Source of the DNA: Miltoncostaea sp963703045
Lineage (GTDB): Bacteria; Actinomycetota; Thermoleophilia; Miltoncostaeales; Miltoncostaeaceae
Reading direction: 5' to 3'
Length of the DNA stretch: 64,000 nucleotides
Assembly: GCA_963703045.1 (NCBI GenBank)
Contig: OY969782.1
Span: 1,674,001-1,738,000, forward strand
This document shows, piece after piece, positions 54,286 to 64,000 of the stretch (its first letter is position 1; each line of letters begins with the position of its first letter). Both the position numbers and the translations under genes were made by a program. The notes under the pieces were generated by a model. It was not told the origin of the DNA, did no database searches, and saw only the letters and a program-made list of their open reading frames with translations.

Positions 54286-55496
54286 GCACGATCACGTACG
54301 TCTCGCAGTACTTCGTCAGCGCCGACCAGCCCGGCGGCGTACGCCACTGGCAGCACACGCGCGCCCTGGCGCGGGCCGGTCACCGGGTGAGCGTGGTCAC
54401 CTCGTACGTCCAGCACAAGGAGCGCACCGTCCCCGAGCGCTACCGGGGGCGCAGGGTGGTGCACGAGACCGAGGACGGCCTCGACGTCTGGCGCACGTAC
54501 TCGACGCCCGGGTACGGCAGCGACCTGCGCTCGCGCGTGGCGAGCTACGGCACGTTCGCCTGGTGGTCGGCCGTCGCCGGGGCCCGCGCGCCCCGGCCCG
54601 ACGTGGTGGTGGCGTCGTCGCCGTCCCTGCCCTCGGCCGCCGCGGCGGCGGCGATGGCCGCGGGGCGCGGGGCGCGCTTCCTGCTGGAGGTGCGCGACCT
54701 CTGGCCCGACTCGGCGATCGCGATGGGCCTCGTGCGGGACGCGCGCACGATCGCGCTCGCGCGGAGGCTCGAGGCCTACTGCTACCGGCGCGCCGACCGC
54801 ATCGTGGCCCTCACGGAGGGCATCCGTGAGGGCATGATCGATATGGGGGTCAGCCCGGCGAAGATCACCCTGATCACCAACGGCGTCAACCTCGAGATCG
54901 GCGACTCCACGGGCGTCCGGGCGCACGTGCCGGTGCCCGACGACTCGTTCGTGGCCATGTACGTCGGCGCCCACGGCACCTACAGCTCGCTCGAGACCGT
55001 CCTGGACGCCGCCGACCACCTGCGTGACGTGCCGCGCGCGCGGGTGGTGCTCGTGGGCGGCGGCGACCGCAAGCCGGCCCTCGTGGAGCGGGCGCGGGCG
55101 CGCGGGCTCGACAACGTGGTGTTCGCCGACCCGGTGCCCAAGCGCGAGGTGCCCGCCTGGCTCGCGCGCGCGGACGTCGCCCTGCTGCCGTACCAGGACA
55201 ACCCGCTGTTCGCGGGCGCGCTGCCCAACAAGGCGTTCGACTACCTCGGGGCCGGCCGGCCGATCGTGGCCGCGGCACCGCCGGGCGAGCTCACCACGAT
55301 GGTCGCGCGGGCGGGCTGCGGCGTGGCGGTGCCGCCGGAGGACGGCGCCGCCCTGGCCGACGCCATCCGGCGACTGGCCGCCGATCCCGAGGGCGCCCGC
55401 CGCATGGGCGCATCGGGCCGCGCCTACGCCCTCGAGCACTACGACCGGCAGGCCCTCGCGGCCCGCTTCGTCTCGGTGGTCGAGTCGCTTGCCTAG
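54282..55496 (+). CDS. Glycosyltransferase family 4 (WbuB/FnlC-like)
   Basis: 404 residues. N-terminus ITYVSQYFVSADQPGGVRHW, then VVVASSPSLPSAAAAAAMA, LLEVRDLWPDSAIAMGL and YRRADRIVALTEGIREGMI, the arrangement of WbuB/WcaI-type N-acetyl-sugar transferases. The donor half has FVAMYVGAHGTYSSLETVLDA, VLVGGGDRKPALVERARA, ALLPYQDNPLFAGALPNKAFDYLGAGRPIVA. Directly followed (8-base overlap) by the initiating sugar transferase, a very common pairing. Confidence 0.92.
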   Translation: MSTITYVSQYFVSADQPGGVRHWQHTRALARAGHRVSVVTSYVQHKERTVPERYRGRRVVHETEDGLDVWRTYSTPGYGSDLRSRVASYGTFAWWSAVAGARAPRPDVVVASSPSLPSAAAAAAMAAGRGARFLLEVRDLWPDSAIAMGLVRDARTIALARRLEAYCYRRADRIVALTEGIREGMIDMGVSPAKITLITNGVNLEIGDSTGVRAHVPVPDDSFVAMYVGAHGTYSSLETVLDAADHLRDVPRARVVLVGGGDRKPALVERARARGLDNVVFADPVPKREVPAWLARADVALLPYQDNPLFAGALPNKAFDYLGAGRPIVAAAPPGELTTMVARAGCGVAVPPEDGAALADAIRRLAADPEGARRMGASGRAYALEHYDRQALAARFVSVVESLA

Positions 55497-56139
55497 GGCC
55501 GGAGCCCCCGGGCCGGTGGGCGGGCGCGCCAAGCGGGCCGTCGACCTCGCGGTCGCGGTGCCCCTCACGGTGGCGCTCGCCCCGGTGCTCGCGGGCATCG
55601 CCCTCTGGGTGCGGCGCGACTCGCCGGGGCCGGCCTTCTTCCGCCAGGAGCGGATCGGCTACGCCGGCCGCCCCTTCCGGGTGCTCAAGTTCCGCACGAT
55701 GGTCGTGGGCGCCGAGGGGATGGGAGCGGGGTTGGCGGTGGCCGACGGCGACAGCCGCATCACCCGCTCGGGCGCGCTGCTGCGCCGCCTGTCGCTCGAC
55801 GAGCTGCCCCAGCTCTGGAACATCGTCCGGGGCGACATGAGCCTCGTCGGACCCCGCCCGACGGTGGCGTCACAGGTCGCGCGCTACGACGACCGTCAGC
55901 GCCGTCGCCTGCTGGCGCGGCCGGGCCTGACGGGGCTGGCACAGGTGAGCGGCCGCAACGCCATCCCCTGGTCGGCGCGGATCGAGCTCGACATCGACTA
56001 CGTCGCGCGCTGGAGCCTGCGCCGCGACCTGACCATCCTCGTGCGCACCGCCCTCGTGGTGGCCGGGCGCGAGGGAACCTACAAGGGCCCGCACGGCGGG
56101 TTCGACCTCCCACCCGGACCCGGAGCCCCCGATGGCTGA
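55489..56139 (+). CDS. Initiating sugar phosphotransferase (bacterial sugar transferase family)
   Basis: 216 residues. One helix (VAVPLTVALAPVLAGIALWV) then the catalytic core: SPGPAFFRQERIGYAGRPF, LKFRTMVV, ITRSGALLRRLSLDELPQLW, NIVRGDMSLVGPRP and RARPGLTGLAQVSGRN-type sequence. It transfers a sugar phosphate to undecaprenyl phosphate and so begins repeat-unit assembly. Start TTG 55489 overlaps the previous gene; GTG 55516 is an alternative. Short PglC-like form, without the N-terminal multi-helix region of WbaP. Confidence 0.93.
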   Translation: MPRAGAPGPVGGRAKRAVDLAVAVPLTVALAPVLAGIALWVRRDSPGPAFFRQERIGYAGRPFRVLKFRTMVVGAEGMGAGLAVADGDSRITRSGALLRRLSLDELPQLWNIVRGDMSLVGPRPTVASQVARYDDRQRRRLLARPGLTGLAQVSGRNAIPWSARIELDIDYVARWSLRRDLTILVRTALVVAGREGTYKGPHGGFDLPPGPGAPDG

Positions 56140-57137
56140 CGTCAACATCCTGCTCACGTGCGCGGGTCAGCGCGTGGACATCGTCCGCGCCTTCCGCGCG
56201 GCGCTCGCCGCCGGCCCGCACGCGGGCCGCGTGATCGTGAGCGACCTCGACCCCCTGTCGCCCGCCCTGTTCGCCGCCGACCAGGTCGTCGAGCTGCCCC
56301 CGGTCGACCACGCCGGACTACGGCGCGGCGGTCGCGGAGGCGTGCCGGCGTGAGGACGTGGCGGCCGTGCTGCCCCTGACCGACCTCGACCCGGTGGTGC
56401 TCGCCCGCGCCTCCGAGGCGATCGCGGCCGCCGGCGCCCGGACGTTCCTCCCCACCCCCGAGATCGCCCTGGGCTGCCAGGACAAGTGGGAGTGCCACCT
56501 GCTGCTGCAGCGCGTCGGGCTGCCGTCGCCGCCCACCTGGCTGCCCGGCGAGGTGGATCCGGCCGAGCTGCCCTACCCGGTGCTGACCAAGCCGCGCCTC
56601 GGGTTCGCCGGTCGCCACATCCACCGGTGCGCGGACGCCCGGGAGCTGGAGTTCTTCCTCGGCTACAGCCCGGCCGAGAGCGTGATCCAGCAGGCCCTGC
56701 CCGGTCTCGAGTTCAGCATCGACTGCCTCGGCGACCTCGACGGCCGGGCGCTCGGGGCGGTGCCCCGGTCGATGATCCAGAGCAAGGGCGGCGAGCAGAT
56801 CAAGGGCGAGACCCTCGACGACCCGCAGCTCGTCGAGCTGGGGGCCGCGACGGTCGAGGGGCTGGCACTCGCGGGGCCGAGCACGGTGCAGTGCTTCCGC
56901 GACGGGGGCCGCATCCTCGGCATCACGGACATCAACACCCGCTTCGGCGGAGGCTTCCCGCTGCCCCAGGCCGCGGGGGCCGGCTATCCGCGGATGATCA
57001 TCGCCATCGCGGCCGGCGAGCGGCCCGAGCCGCGCCTGGGCGCCCACACGCCCGGCGTGGTGATGACGCGACACCTCGACCAGACGATCCTCACCCGCGA
57101 GCCGAGCGGGCTCGTCCCGCTCCCGCCGGTGCTCTAA
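56132..57137 (+). CDS. ATP-grasp enzyme, N-terminal frameshift
   Basis: About 334 residues after correction. The N-terminal domain is DVNILLTCAGQRVDIVRAFR...VIVSDLDPLSPALFAADQVV; a surplus G near 56308 breaks the frame, and its removal gives DYGAAVAEACRREDVAAVLP. The ATP-grasp core follows with PELRF-like VLTKPRLGFAGRHIHRC, FSIDCLGDLDGRALG, and metal-binding GITDINTRFGGGFPLP. It is close to carbamoyl-phosphate-synthase-like ATP-grasps seen in surface-polysaccharide loci. Second such enzyme in 6 kb (see 50763). It follows the sugar transferase with 8 bases overlap. Confidence 0.85.
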
Positions 57138-57140
57138 GGT
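57135..57140 (+). promoter_or_regulatory. -10 hexamer TAAGGT upstream of the Wzz-like gene
   Basis: TAAGGT overlaps the stop of the preceding gene and ends 8 bases before GTG 57149. No Shine-Dalgarno fits. Same spacing as the other putative leaderless promoters, but no clear -35. Confidence 0.35.
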
Positions 57141-57148
57141 CCGCCGTC

Positions 57149-57985
57149 GTGGATCGCGAGATCACCCTGCGGGACTACGGCCGCGTGCTCTGGAGCGGCC
57201 GCTGGCTCATCCTGGTCGCCACCGTCGCCGCCGCCGTCGTGGGCCTGCTGCTGACCTTCCTCACGTCGACGAGCTACACGGCGACCGCCCGGGTCTTCCT
57301 CGGCCAGGCGACGACGGTCTCGGGCGCCCCCTTCTCGACCCCGGCGACCAACCCGGCCACCGCCGGCACCGTGCTGACCGGCGACAACGTGATCACGGCG
57401 GTCGCCGAGGAGATCGGCGTGTCGCCCGGCCGCGTGCGCCGGGGCATCTCGCTGAGCGCGCCGCGCGCGCCCGGCGGCGCGGCCGGCAACCAGCCGACGG
57501 TGGCGACGATCACCTTCGTCGACTCGAGCCGGCGGGTCGCCCGCGACGGGGCCAACGCCTACGCGCGGGCGATCGAGCGGCGGGCGCTCCGCAACTTCTC
57601 GGCCGTCTTCGACACCTACGCCCGCGGCGAGCAGCGCGCGACGGCCGACGTGGCCCGCCTGCAGTCGCAGATCGCCGACTACGGGCGCCAGCTCGCCGCC
57701 GCCTCGGCCCCCGCCGACCGGGCCCTCTTCCAGTCGCTCCTGTTCTCGGCGACGACCCAGCTCTCGATCGCGCAGACCGCGCTCACGACCCAGGAGCTCA
57801 ACCGGGCCAAGGCCGAGGCGAACGAGAAGCCCTACCTGGTCTCGCTGTCCGAGAGCCCGAGCTCGTCGAGCAGCGCCCCGAACCGGCTGCGCAGCGTGAT
57901 CCTGGCGGGGGTGATCGGGCTCATCGTCGGTGTGATCGTGACCTTCGTGCTGGCGCGGCAGCCCGGCGGGCCGCGCGTCTCGTGA
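57149..57985 (+). CDS. Wzz-like chain-length/co-polymerase membrane protein
   Basis: 278 residues with the two-helix Wzz design: helix 1 (WLILVATVAAAVVGLLLTFL) near the N-terminus, an external domain including TSYTATARVFLGQATT and a helical middle (ARGEQRATADVARLQSQIADYGRQL), and helix 2 (SVILAGVIGLIVGVIVTFVLA) at the end. The cytoplasmic kinase part of bacterial tyrosine-kinase type is absent. It would set polysaccharide length with the polymerases. Coupled to the lipoprotein gene by GTGA. Confidence 0.87.
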   Translation: MDREITLRDYGRVLWSGRWLILVATVAAAVVGLLLTFLTSTSYTATARVFLGQATTVSGAPFSTPATNPATAGTVLTGDNVITAVAEEIGVSPGRVRRGISLSAPRAPGGAAGNQPTVATITFVDSSRRVARDGANAYARAIERRALRNFSAVFDTYARGEQRATADVARLQSQIADYGRQLAAASAPADRALFQSLLFSATTQLSIAQTALTTQELNRAKAEANEKPYLVSLSESPSSSSSAPNRLRSVILAGVIGLIVGVIVTFVLARQPGGPRVS

Positions 57986-59364
57986 GTAGGCGGGCGCTCC
58001 TGCTGGCCGCCGTCGCCCTCGCGACGGCGGGATGCGGGGGCGGCGGCGGCGAGGCGGGCCCGACGACGCCGACGGCTCCCGCGCCGGCGACCGTGGCGGT
58101 GCGCGTGGTGGACGGGGACACGGGGGCGCCGGTGCGCGGCGCCACCGTCATCGGGTTCCGCGGGCCCGTCGAGGTCGCCCGCACGACGGCCGGGCCCGAC
58201 GGGCGGGCCGAGCTGCCCGACGGAACCCGCTTCGCCGAGGCACGGGCGTCCGGGCGACCCCCGGCCCGGGCCCGCGTCGCGGGCGCGGACGTCGCCCTGC
58301 GGCTCTACGACCCGGCGCTGCAGAGCCCCGAGTACGGCGGCGGGCCCGAGCGCGACCGGTTCATCCCGGCCGTCACGAGGGCGCCGGTGCCGACCGGCCG
58401 GCCGGACTGGAGCTTCACCAGCCGGACGCTGCTCGAGTTCCCGCCCGCGGTGGCCGACGGGCTCGTGGCCATCGGCAACAACGCCGGGCGCGTCTACGCC
58501 CTCGAGGCCGACACGGGCGCGCTGCGCTGGGCGCGTCGTCAGCGCGGCGCGATCGCCGCGAGCCCGGCGATCGCGGGCGGGCGGGTGCTCGTGAGCTCGA
58601 TGGACGGCGCCCTCACCGCCTGGGGCGCCGGCGGCGGCGCCCGGCTCTGGCAGTTCACCACCGGCGGGAGCCCGATCGAGAGCTCGCCGCTCGTCGTGGG
58701 CGACACCGTCTACGTGGGCACCTGGAGCGGCCGTCTCCACGCCGTGGACCTCGAGACCGGGAAGGCCCGCTGGAGCTTCGCGGCGGCCGACGACATCAAG
58801 GGCAGCGCGGCCCTGGCGGACGGCCGCATCATCGTCGGCGACTACGCGGGCAACGCATACGCCCTCGACCCCCGGACGGGGGAGGTGCGCTGGCGCTACA
58901 CCGGGGGCACCCGCTTCTACGGCGGGCCGGCCGTCAGCGGCGACACCGTCGTGATCGGCGACGTGGGCGGCGCGGTGATCGCGCTCGACGCCGGCACCGG
59001 GCGGGAGCTCTGGCGCCACCGCACGGGCTCGTACGTCTACTCGACCGCCGCGATCGCCCGCGGGACGGCCTTCATCGGGTCGTACAGCGGGCGCTTCGAC
59101 GCCCTCGACCTGGCGACCGGCGCGCGGCGCTGGTCGTTCGACGCCGGGGAGCGCATCTCGGGGTCGGCGACCGTGGTGGGCGACGTCGTCTACACCGCGA
59201 CCCTCTACCGGCCGGGAGCCGCGCGGCACACCTACGGCCTCGACACCGGCACCGGCGCCGTCGTGTTCGAGACCGACGACGGCCGCTACTCGCCGGCGGT
59301 GGCCGCGGGCCGCACGCTCTACCTGGTCGGCACGCGGACGCTCGATGCGCATCGGTCGCCGTAG
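57982..59364 (+). CDS. Lipoprotein with PQQ-like beta-propeller (first copy)
   Basis: 460 residues. The signal ends in the lipobox ATAGC, so the protein is anchored outside the membrane. Residues about 35-105 look like a carboxypeptidase-regulatory/Ig domain (VAVRVVDGDTGAPVRGATVIG). A PQQ-type propeller follows, with repeats such as VYALEADTGALRWAR, LHAVDLETGKARWSF, AYALDPRTGEVRWRY, VIALDAGTGRELWRH and FDALDLATGARRWSF. Similar to BamB-type scaffolds; enzyme function is not indicated because quinone-binding residues cannot be assessed. It is adjacent to a paralogue. Stop overlaps the next ATG by 20 bases. Confidence 0.85.
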   Translation: MSRRALLLAAVALATAGCGGGGGEAGPTTPTAPAPATVAVRVVDGDTGAPVRGATVIGFRGPVEVARTTAGPDGRAELPDGTRFAEARASGRPPARARVAGADVALRLYDPALQSPEYGGGPERDRFIPAVTRAPVPTGRPDWSFTSRTLLEFPPAVADGLVAIGNNAGRVYALEADTGALRWARRQRGAIAASPAIAGGRVLVSSMDGALTAWGAGGGARLWQFTTGGSPIESSPLVVGDTVYVGTWSGRLHAVDLETGKARWSFAAADDIKGSAALADGRIIVGDYAGNAYALDPRTGEVRWRYTGGTRFYGGPAVSGDTVVIGDVGGAVIALDAGTGRELWRHRTGSYVYSTAAIARGTAFIGSYSGRFDALDLATGARRWSFDAGERISGSATVVGDVVYTATLYRPGAARHTYGLDTGTGAVVFETDDGRYSPAVAAGRTLYLVGTRTLDAHRSP

Positions 59365-60583
59365 GGCCCTCGGGGTCGCCGCAGGGCTCCTCGGCCTGAT
59401 CGTCGTGGCCGCGGCGATCGTCGCGTTCGGACTCACCCGGGGATGGTTCGACGAGGGCAGCGTCGAGGGCACCACGGAGGGCTTCGTGCCACGGGAGGCC
59501 CCGCGGGGGGAGCCGGGCGCCGGCGCCTGGCCCGAGTTCGGCTTCGACGCGCGCCGCACCCGCGCCAACCCCGCCCTCGACCTGCGCCCGCCCTTCCGCC
59601 GGGCGTGGGAGTTCGACGCCGGTTCGCTCGTCGAGTTCCCGCCCGTGATCGGCGACGGGCGCGCCGTGGTGGGAACCAACGCCGGTCTCGCCATCGGCCT
59701 CGACCTGCGCACGGGCCGCGAGGCCTGGCGCGTGCGCCTGCGGGGGCGGGTCGCCTCGTCGCCCGCGCTCTCGGGCGATCTGGCCATCTTCACCACGATC
59801 AAGGGTGACGTGATCGCCCTCGACGCCGCGACCGGCCGGCGCGCGTGGCGGCGGCGGGTGGGCGGGGCGGTCGAGTCGTCGCCCCTCGTCATCGACGGCG
59901 ACGCGTACATCGGGACCCTCTCGGGGCGGGTGATGAAGCTCGACGCCCGTACCGGCGGGGTGCGGTGGAGCGTCGCGGCGCCGGGGCAGGTGAAGGCCAG
60001 CCTGGCGCGCGCCGGGGACTCACGTCGTCGTGGGCGACTACGCGGGCCGGGTGACGGCCTTCCGCATGGCCGACGGCACGCGCGCCTGGAGCACCGTGAG
60101 CCCGGGCGACCGGCTGCGCGGGGCCGGCCGCTTCTACGCCGGACCGGCCGTCGCGTACGGACGCGTCTTCATCGGCAACATCAACGGGCGGGTGATCGCC
60201 CTCGACCGCGACACCGGCGAGATCGCCTGGGTGCGCGACCTCGGCGACTTCGTCTACTCGAGCGCCGCCGTGGCGGACGGGCTGGTCTACGTCGGCAGCT
60301 ACGACCGGCGCCTGTACGCGCTCGACGCCGTCAGCGGGCGGGTGCGCTGGAGCGTCGACGCCGGCGAGCGCATCTCGGGGTCGCCGTCGGTGATCGGCCG
60401 CATCGTCTACGCCTCGACCATCGCCCGCACGCCCCTCCGACGGCCGCACCCTCGGGCTCGACGCCGCGACCGGCCGCCGCCGGCTCGACCTTCCCCGACG
60501 GCCGCTACAGCCCGGCCGTGGCCGTCGAGGGGATCCTGGTCATGACGGGGGTGCGCACGCTCTACGGCCTCGTGCCCCGGTGA
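59345..60583 (+). CDS. Membrane-anchored PQQ-like beta-propeller (second copy), frameshifts
   Basis: About 411 residues after correction. One helix (AAGLLGLIVVAAAIVAFGL) anchors a propeller whose blades repeat the pattern of the first copy: EFPPVIGDGRAVVGTNAG, ALDAATGRRAWRR, MKLDARTGGVRWSV, VIALDRDTGEIAWVR, LYALDAVSGRVRWSVDAGER. The shared SFDAGERISGS/SVDAGERISGS blade shows a duplication. Surplus bases near 60019, 60437 and 60490 break the frame; three together bring it back, ending VRTLYGLVPR. Overlaps MurJ by 4 bases. Confidence 0.8.
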   Translation: MRIGRRRALGVAAGLLGLIVVAAAIVAFGLTRGWFDEGSVEGTTEGFVPREAPRGEPGAGAWPEFGFDARRTRANPALDLRPPFRRAWEFDAGSLVEFPPVIGDGRAVVGTNAGLAIGLDLRTGREAWRVRLRGRVASSPALSGDLAIFTTIKGDVIALDAATGRRAWRRRVGGAVESSPLVIDGDAYIGTLSGRVMKLDARTGGVRWSVAAPGQVKASLARAGDSRRRGRLRGPGDGLPHGRRHARLEHREPGRPAARGRPLLRRTGRRVRTRLHRQHQRAGDRPRPRHRRDRLGARPRRLRLLERRRGGRAGLRRQLRPAPVRARRRQRAGALERRRRRAHLGVAVGDRPHRLRLDHRPHAPPTAAPSGSTPRPAAAGSTFPDGRYSPAVAVEGILVMTGVRTLYGLVPR

Positions 60584-62124
60584 CCGCGCGGCGGCTCGCG
60601 CGCGCGGCGGCCATCGTCGCGCTCTTCGGCCTGCTCTCGCGGTTCCTCGGGTTCGCGCGCGAGATCGTCCTCGCCGCCGCCTACGGCGCGACGGGCACCA
60701 CCGACGCCTTCGTCAACTCGCTGCTGATCGTCAACTCGGTGGCCGCGGTGCTGCTCTACACGCTGGTCACGCTGATCATCCCGACCTTCCAACGGGAGCG
60801 GGCCGACAACGGCGACGCCAGCGCCTGGCGCCTGGTGACCGCGCTCGCGATGTGGGTCGGGATGCTCCTGGTCGTGCTCGCGTCGCTCGCGGCGCTGTGG
60901 CCCGAGGCCCCCGCGGCCCTGTTCGGCCTCGACGCGGGGCGCGCCGACGCGACCGCGACCCTCATCCGCATCATGGCGCCGGCGCTGGCGCTGCAGGGGT
61001 TCTCGGCCATCTTCACGGCGATGCTGCAGATCCACGGCCGCTTCGCCGGCCCGGCGGCCGTGGGCGTGGCGTTCAACGCCGGCATCATCGCCGGGGTGCT
61101 GATCGGCCAGGGCCGCATCGGCATCGAGGCCGCGGGCTGGGGCGTGAGCCTGGGCGCCGCGCTGCAGGTCGCGCTGCAGCTCCCGCAGTTCTGGCGGCTG
61201 CTGCGCGCGGCCCGCGCCCGCCCCGCGTTCACCCACCCCCGCCTCGGGGCGCTCGGGCTGCTGGCCCTGCCGGTGCTCGGCGCGTCGATCCTGCAGCAGA
61301 TCAACAACTTCACCGACAAGCTGTTCGCCTCGACCCTCGACGCCGGGCGGGTCGCGGCGCTCAGCTTCGCCGGCGCCCTCGGCCAGGCGCCCCGCGTGGC
61401 GCTGCTGCTGCCCCTGCTGACGCCGCTGTTCCCGCTCATCGCGCGGCTGGTCTCCGAGCGGCGCGACGACGAGGCGCTGCGCGTCTTCCGGCGGGTGCTC
61501 GGCCTGCTCGGCCTGCTCTCCATCCCGATCATGCTGCTGATGGCGATCTACTCCCACGAGATCGCCCAGCTCGCCTTCCAGCGCCGCCGCTGCGGCGAGG
61601 ACTGCGTCGACCAGATCGCCCCGCCGCTGTTCTTCTACGCGTTCGCCCTCTGGCCGGCCTTCGCCTCGCTGCTGCTCAACCGCACCCTCTCGGCCGCCAA
61701 CCGCCAGCGCACGATCCTGCGCACCACGATCGCCACGGTCGCGATCACGATCCTGCTGGACATCGCCCTGCTGGGGCCCATGGAGCAGGCGGGGCTGGCG
61801 CTCGCGGCCACCATCGGCGTGTACGCGAACGCCGCCATGCTGATGGTGAGCCTGCGGGCGCACTACCCCGCGGTCGGCGTGCGCGCGCTGGCCGTCCGCC
61901 AGGGGCGCCTGCTCGTCGCCGGGGCGCTGGCCGCGGGTGCCGCCCTGGCGCTGGCGCCGGTGCTGCCGACCGGCGACCGGGGCTCGGTCGAGCTGCTCCC
62001 GGCGCTCGTGCTGAAGCTCGTCGTGGCCGGGGCCGTCTACCTGGTCGCCGTGCGGATGCTCGCGCCGGCCGAGCTCGGGGAGGGTCGGCGGTCGGTGGTC
62101 GCCCTGATCGGCCGCGGTCGGTAG
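60580..62124 (+). CDS. murJ: Lipid II flippase MurJ
   Basis: 514 residues with about 14 helices. Signatures: RFLGFAREIVLAAAYGATGTTDAF at the N-terminus (the family's R-x-x-G-x-x-R-D stretch), FSAIFTAMLQIHGRFAGPA, LPVLGASILQQINNFTDKLFAS and RTLSAANRQRTILRTT. It flips peptidoglycan precursor lipid II; copies inside polysaccharide loci may flip other lipid-linked units instead, and there is no separate Wzx here. Coupled to the propeller gene. Confidence 0.92.
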   Translation: MTARRLARAAAIVALFGLLSRFLGFAREIVLAAAYGATGTTDAFVNSLLIVNSVAAVLLYTLVTLIIPTFQRERADNGDASAWRLVTALAMWVGMLLVVLASLAALWPEAPAALFGLDAGRADATATLIRIMAPALALQGFSAIFTAMLQIHGRFAGPAAVGVAFNAGIIAGVLIGQGRIGIEAAGWGVSLGAALQVALQLPQFWRLLRAARARPAFTHPRLGALGLLALPVLGASILQQINNFTDKLFASTLDAGRVAALSFAGALGQAPRVALLLPLLTPLFPLIARLVSERRDDEALRVFRRVLGLLGLLSIPIMLLMAIYSHEIAQLAFQRRRCGEDCVDQIAPPLFFYAFALWPAFASLLLNRTLSAANRQRTILRTTIATVAITILLDIALLGPMEQAGLALAATIGVYANAAMLMVSLRAHYPAVGVRALAVRQGRLLVAGALAAGAALALAPVLPTGDRGSVELLPALVLKLVVAGAVYLVAVRMLAPAELGEGRRSVVALIGRGR

Positions 62125-62127
62125 GGT
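62122..62127 (+). promoter_or_regulatory. -10 hexamer TAGGGT upstream of the UDP-xylose synthase gene
   Basis: TAGGGT overlaps the murJ stop and ends 7 bases before GTG 62135. No ribosome site between. No good -35 seen. Confidence 0.35.
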
Positions 62128-62134
62128 GGGCGCC

Positions 62135-63077
<943 letters not shown>

Positions 63078-63087
63078 GGCGGGCGGT

Positions 63088-64000
<913 letters not shown>

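Overview
The window is very GC-rich (roughly three quarters G+C by eye), densely coded and full of GTG starts and 4-bp GTGA/ATGA overlaps. Gene content (GpgS glucosyl-3-phosphoglycerate synthase, an F420-type LLM oxidoreductase, GT20 trehalose-phosphate synthase, MurJ, PBP1A, thioredoxin system) points to an actinobacterium-like Gram-positive lineage. A deep-branching class such as Thermoleophilia is my best guess, but this is inferred from style and content, not proven. No rRNA, tRNA, CRISPR array, insertion sequence or phage gene was recognised; this looks like chromosomal core plus a large cell-surface polysaccharide region.

Layout. 1-1.3 kb: end of gpgS and a HAD phosphatase (glucosylglycerate synthesis). 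1.3-6.3 kb, minus strand: response regulator, histidine kinase, short-chain dehydrogenase, glycerate kinase and a small secreted protein in one run. 6.4-9.7 kb: an HtrA-like protease facing a secreted seven-blade RCC1 protein. 9.8-16.6 kb: acetyltransferase, lipB, a polar amino-acid ABC importer, rlmN, and a quinone-stress-type pair (ring-cleaving dioxygenase plus esterase) behind a perfect 24-bp palindrome. 16.6-23.5 kb: drug-type MFS pump, a thioredoxin operon (trxB-trxA-zinc ribbon-CsoR family repressor) with a CsoR-type operator in its own promoter, a degenerate receiver protein, a Pro/Ala-rich anchored protein and a HAD hydrolase. 23.5-28.8 kb: PBP1A, a large membrane protein and an endonuclease/phosphatase-fold protein.

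28.8-37.5 kb, minus strand: a chain of membrane and glycosyl-transfer genes (PIG-V-like, DUF2079-like, flippase-like UPF0104, methyltransferase, GT4, GT2, M28-like peptidase), probably making a lipid-linked surface glycan. 37.5-41.4 kb, plus: otsA, moaC, mog, LLM oxidoreductase. 41.4-63.1 kb, plus: a long exopolysaccharide locus with secreted beta-propellers, a glycoside hydrolase, methyltransferase, two O-antigen-ligase-like polymerases, four glycosyltransferases (one fused to a NodB-type deacetylase), two ATP-grasp ligases, an initiating sugar transferase, a Wzz-like protein, two tandem PQQ-type propellers, MurJ and UDP-xylose synthase. The window ends inside an ABC-2-type ATPase gene.

Two themes run through the whole window. 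First, about thirty single-base indels, mostly one extra G or C, break obviously conserved genes; these look like consensus errors, so interrupted genes are annotated as single CDSs with the shift noted. Second, several non-coupled genes carry a TANNNT hexamer 6-9 nt before the start codon, as expected for leaderless transcripts, whereas others have a proper leader and Shine-Dalgarno.
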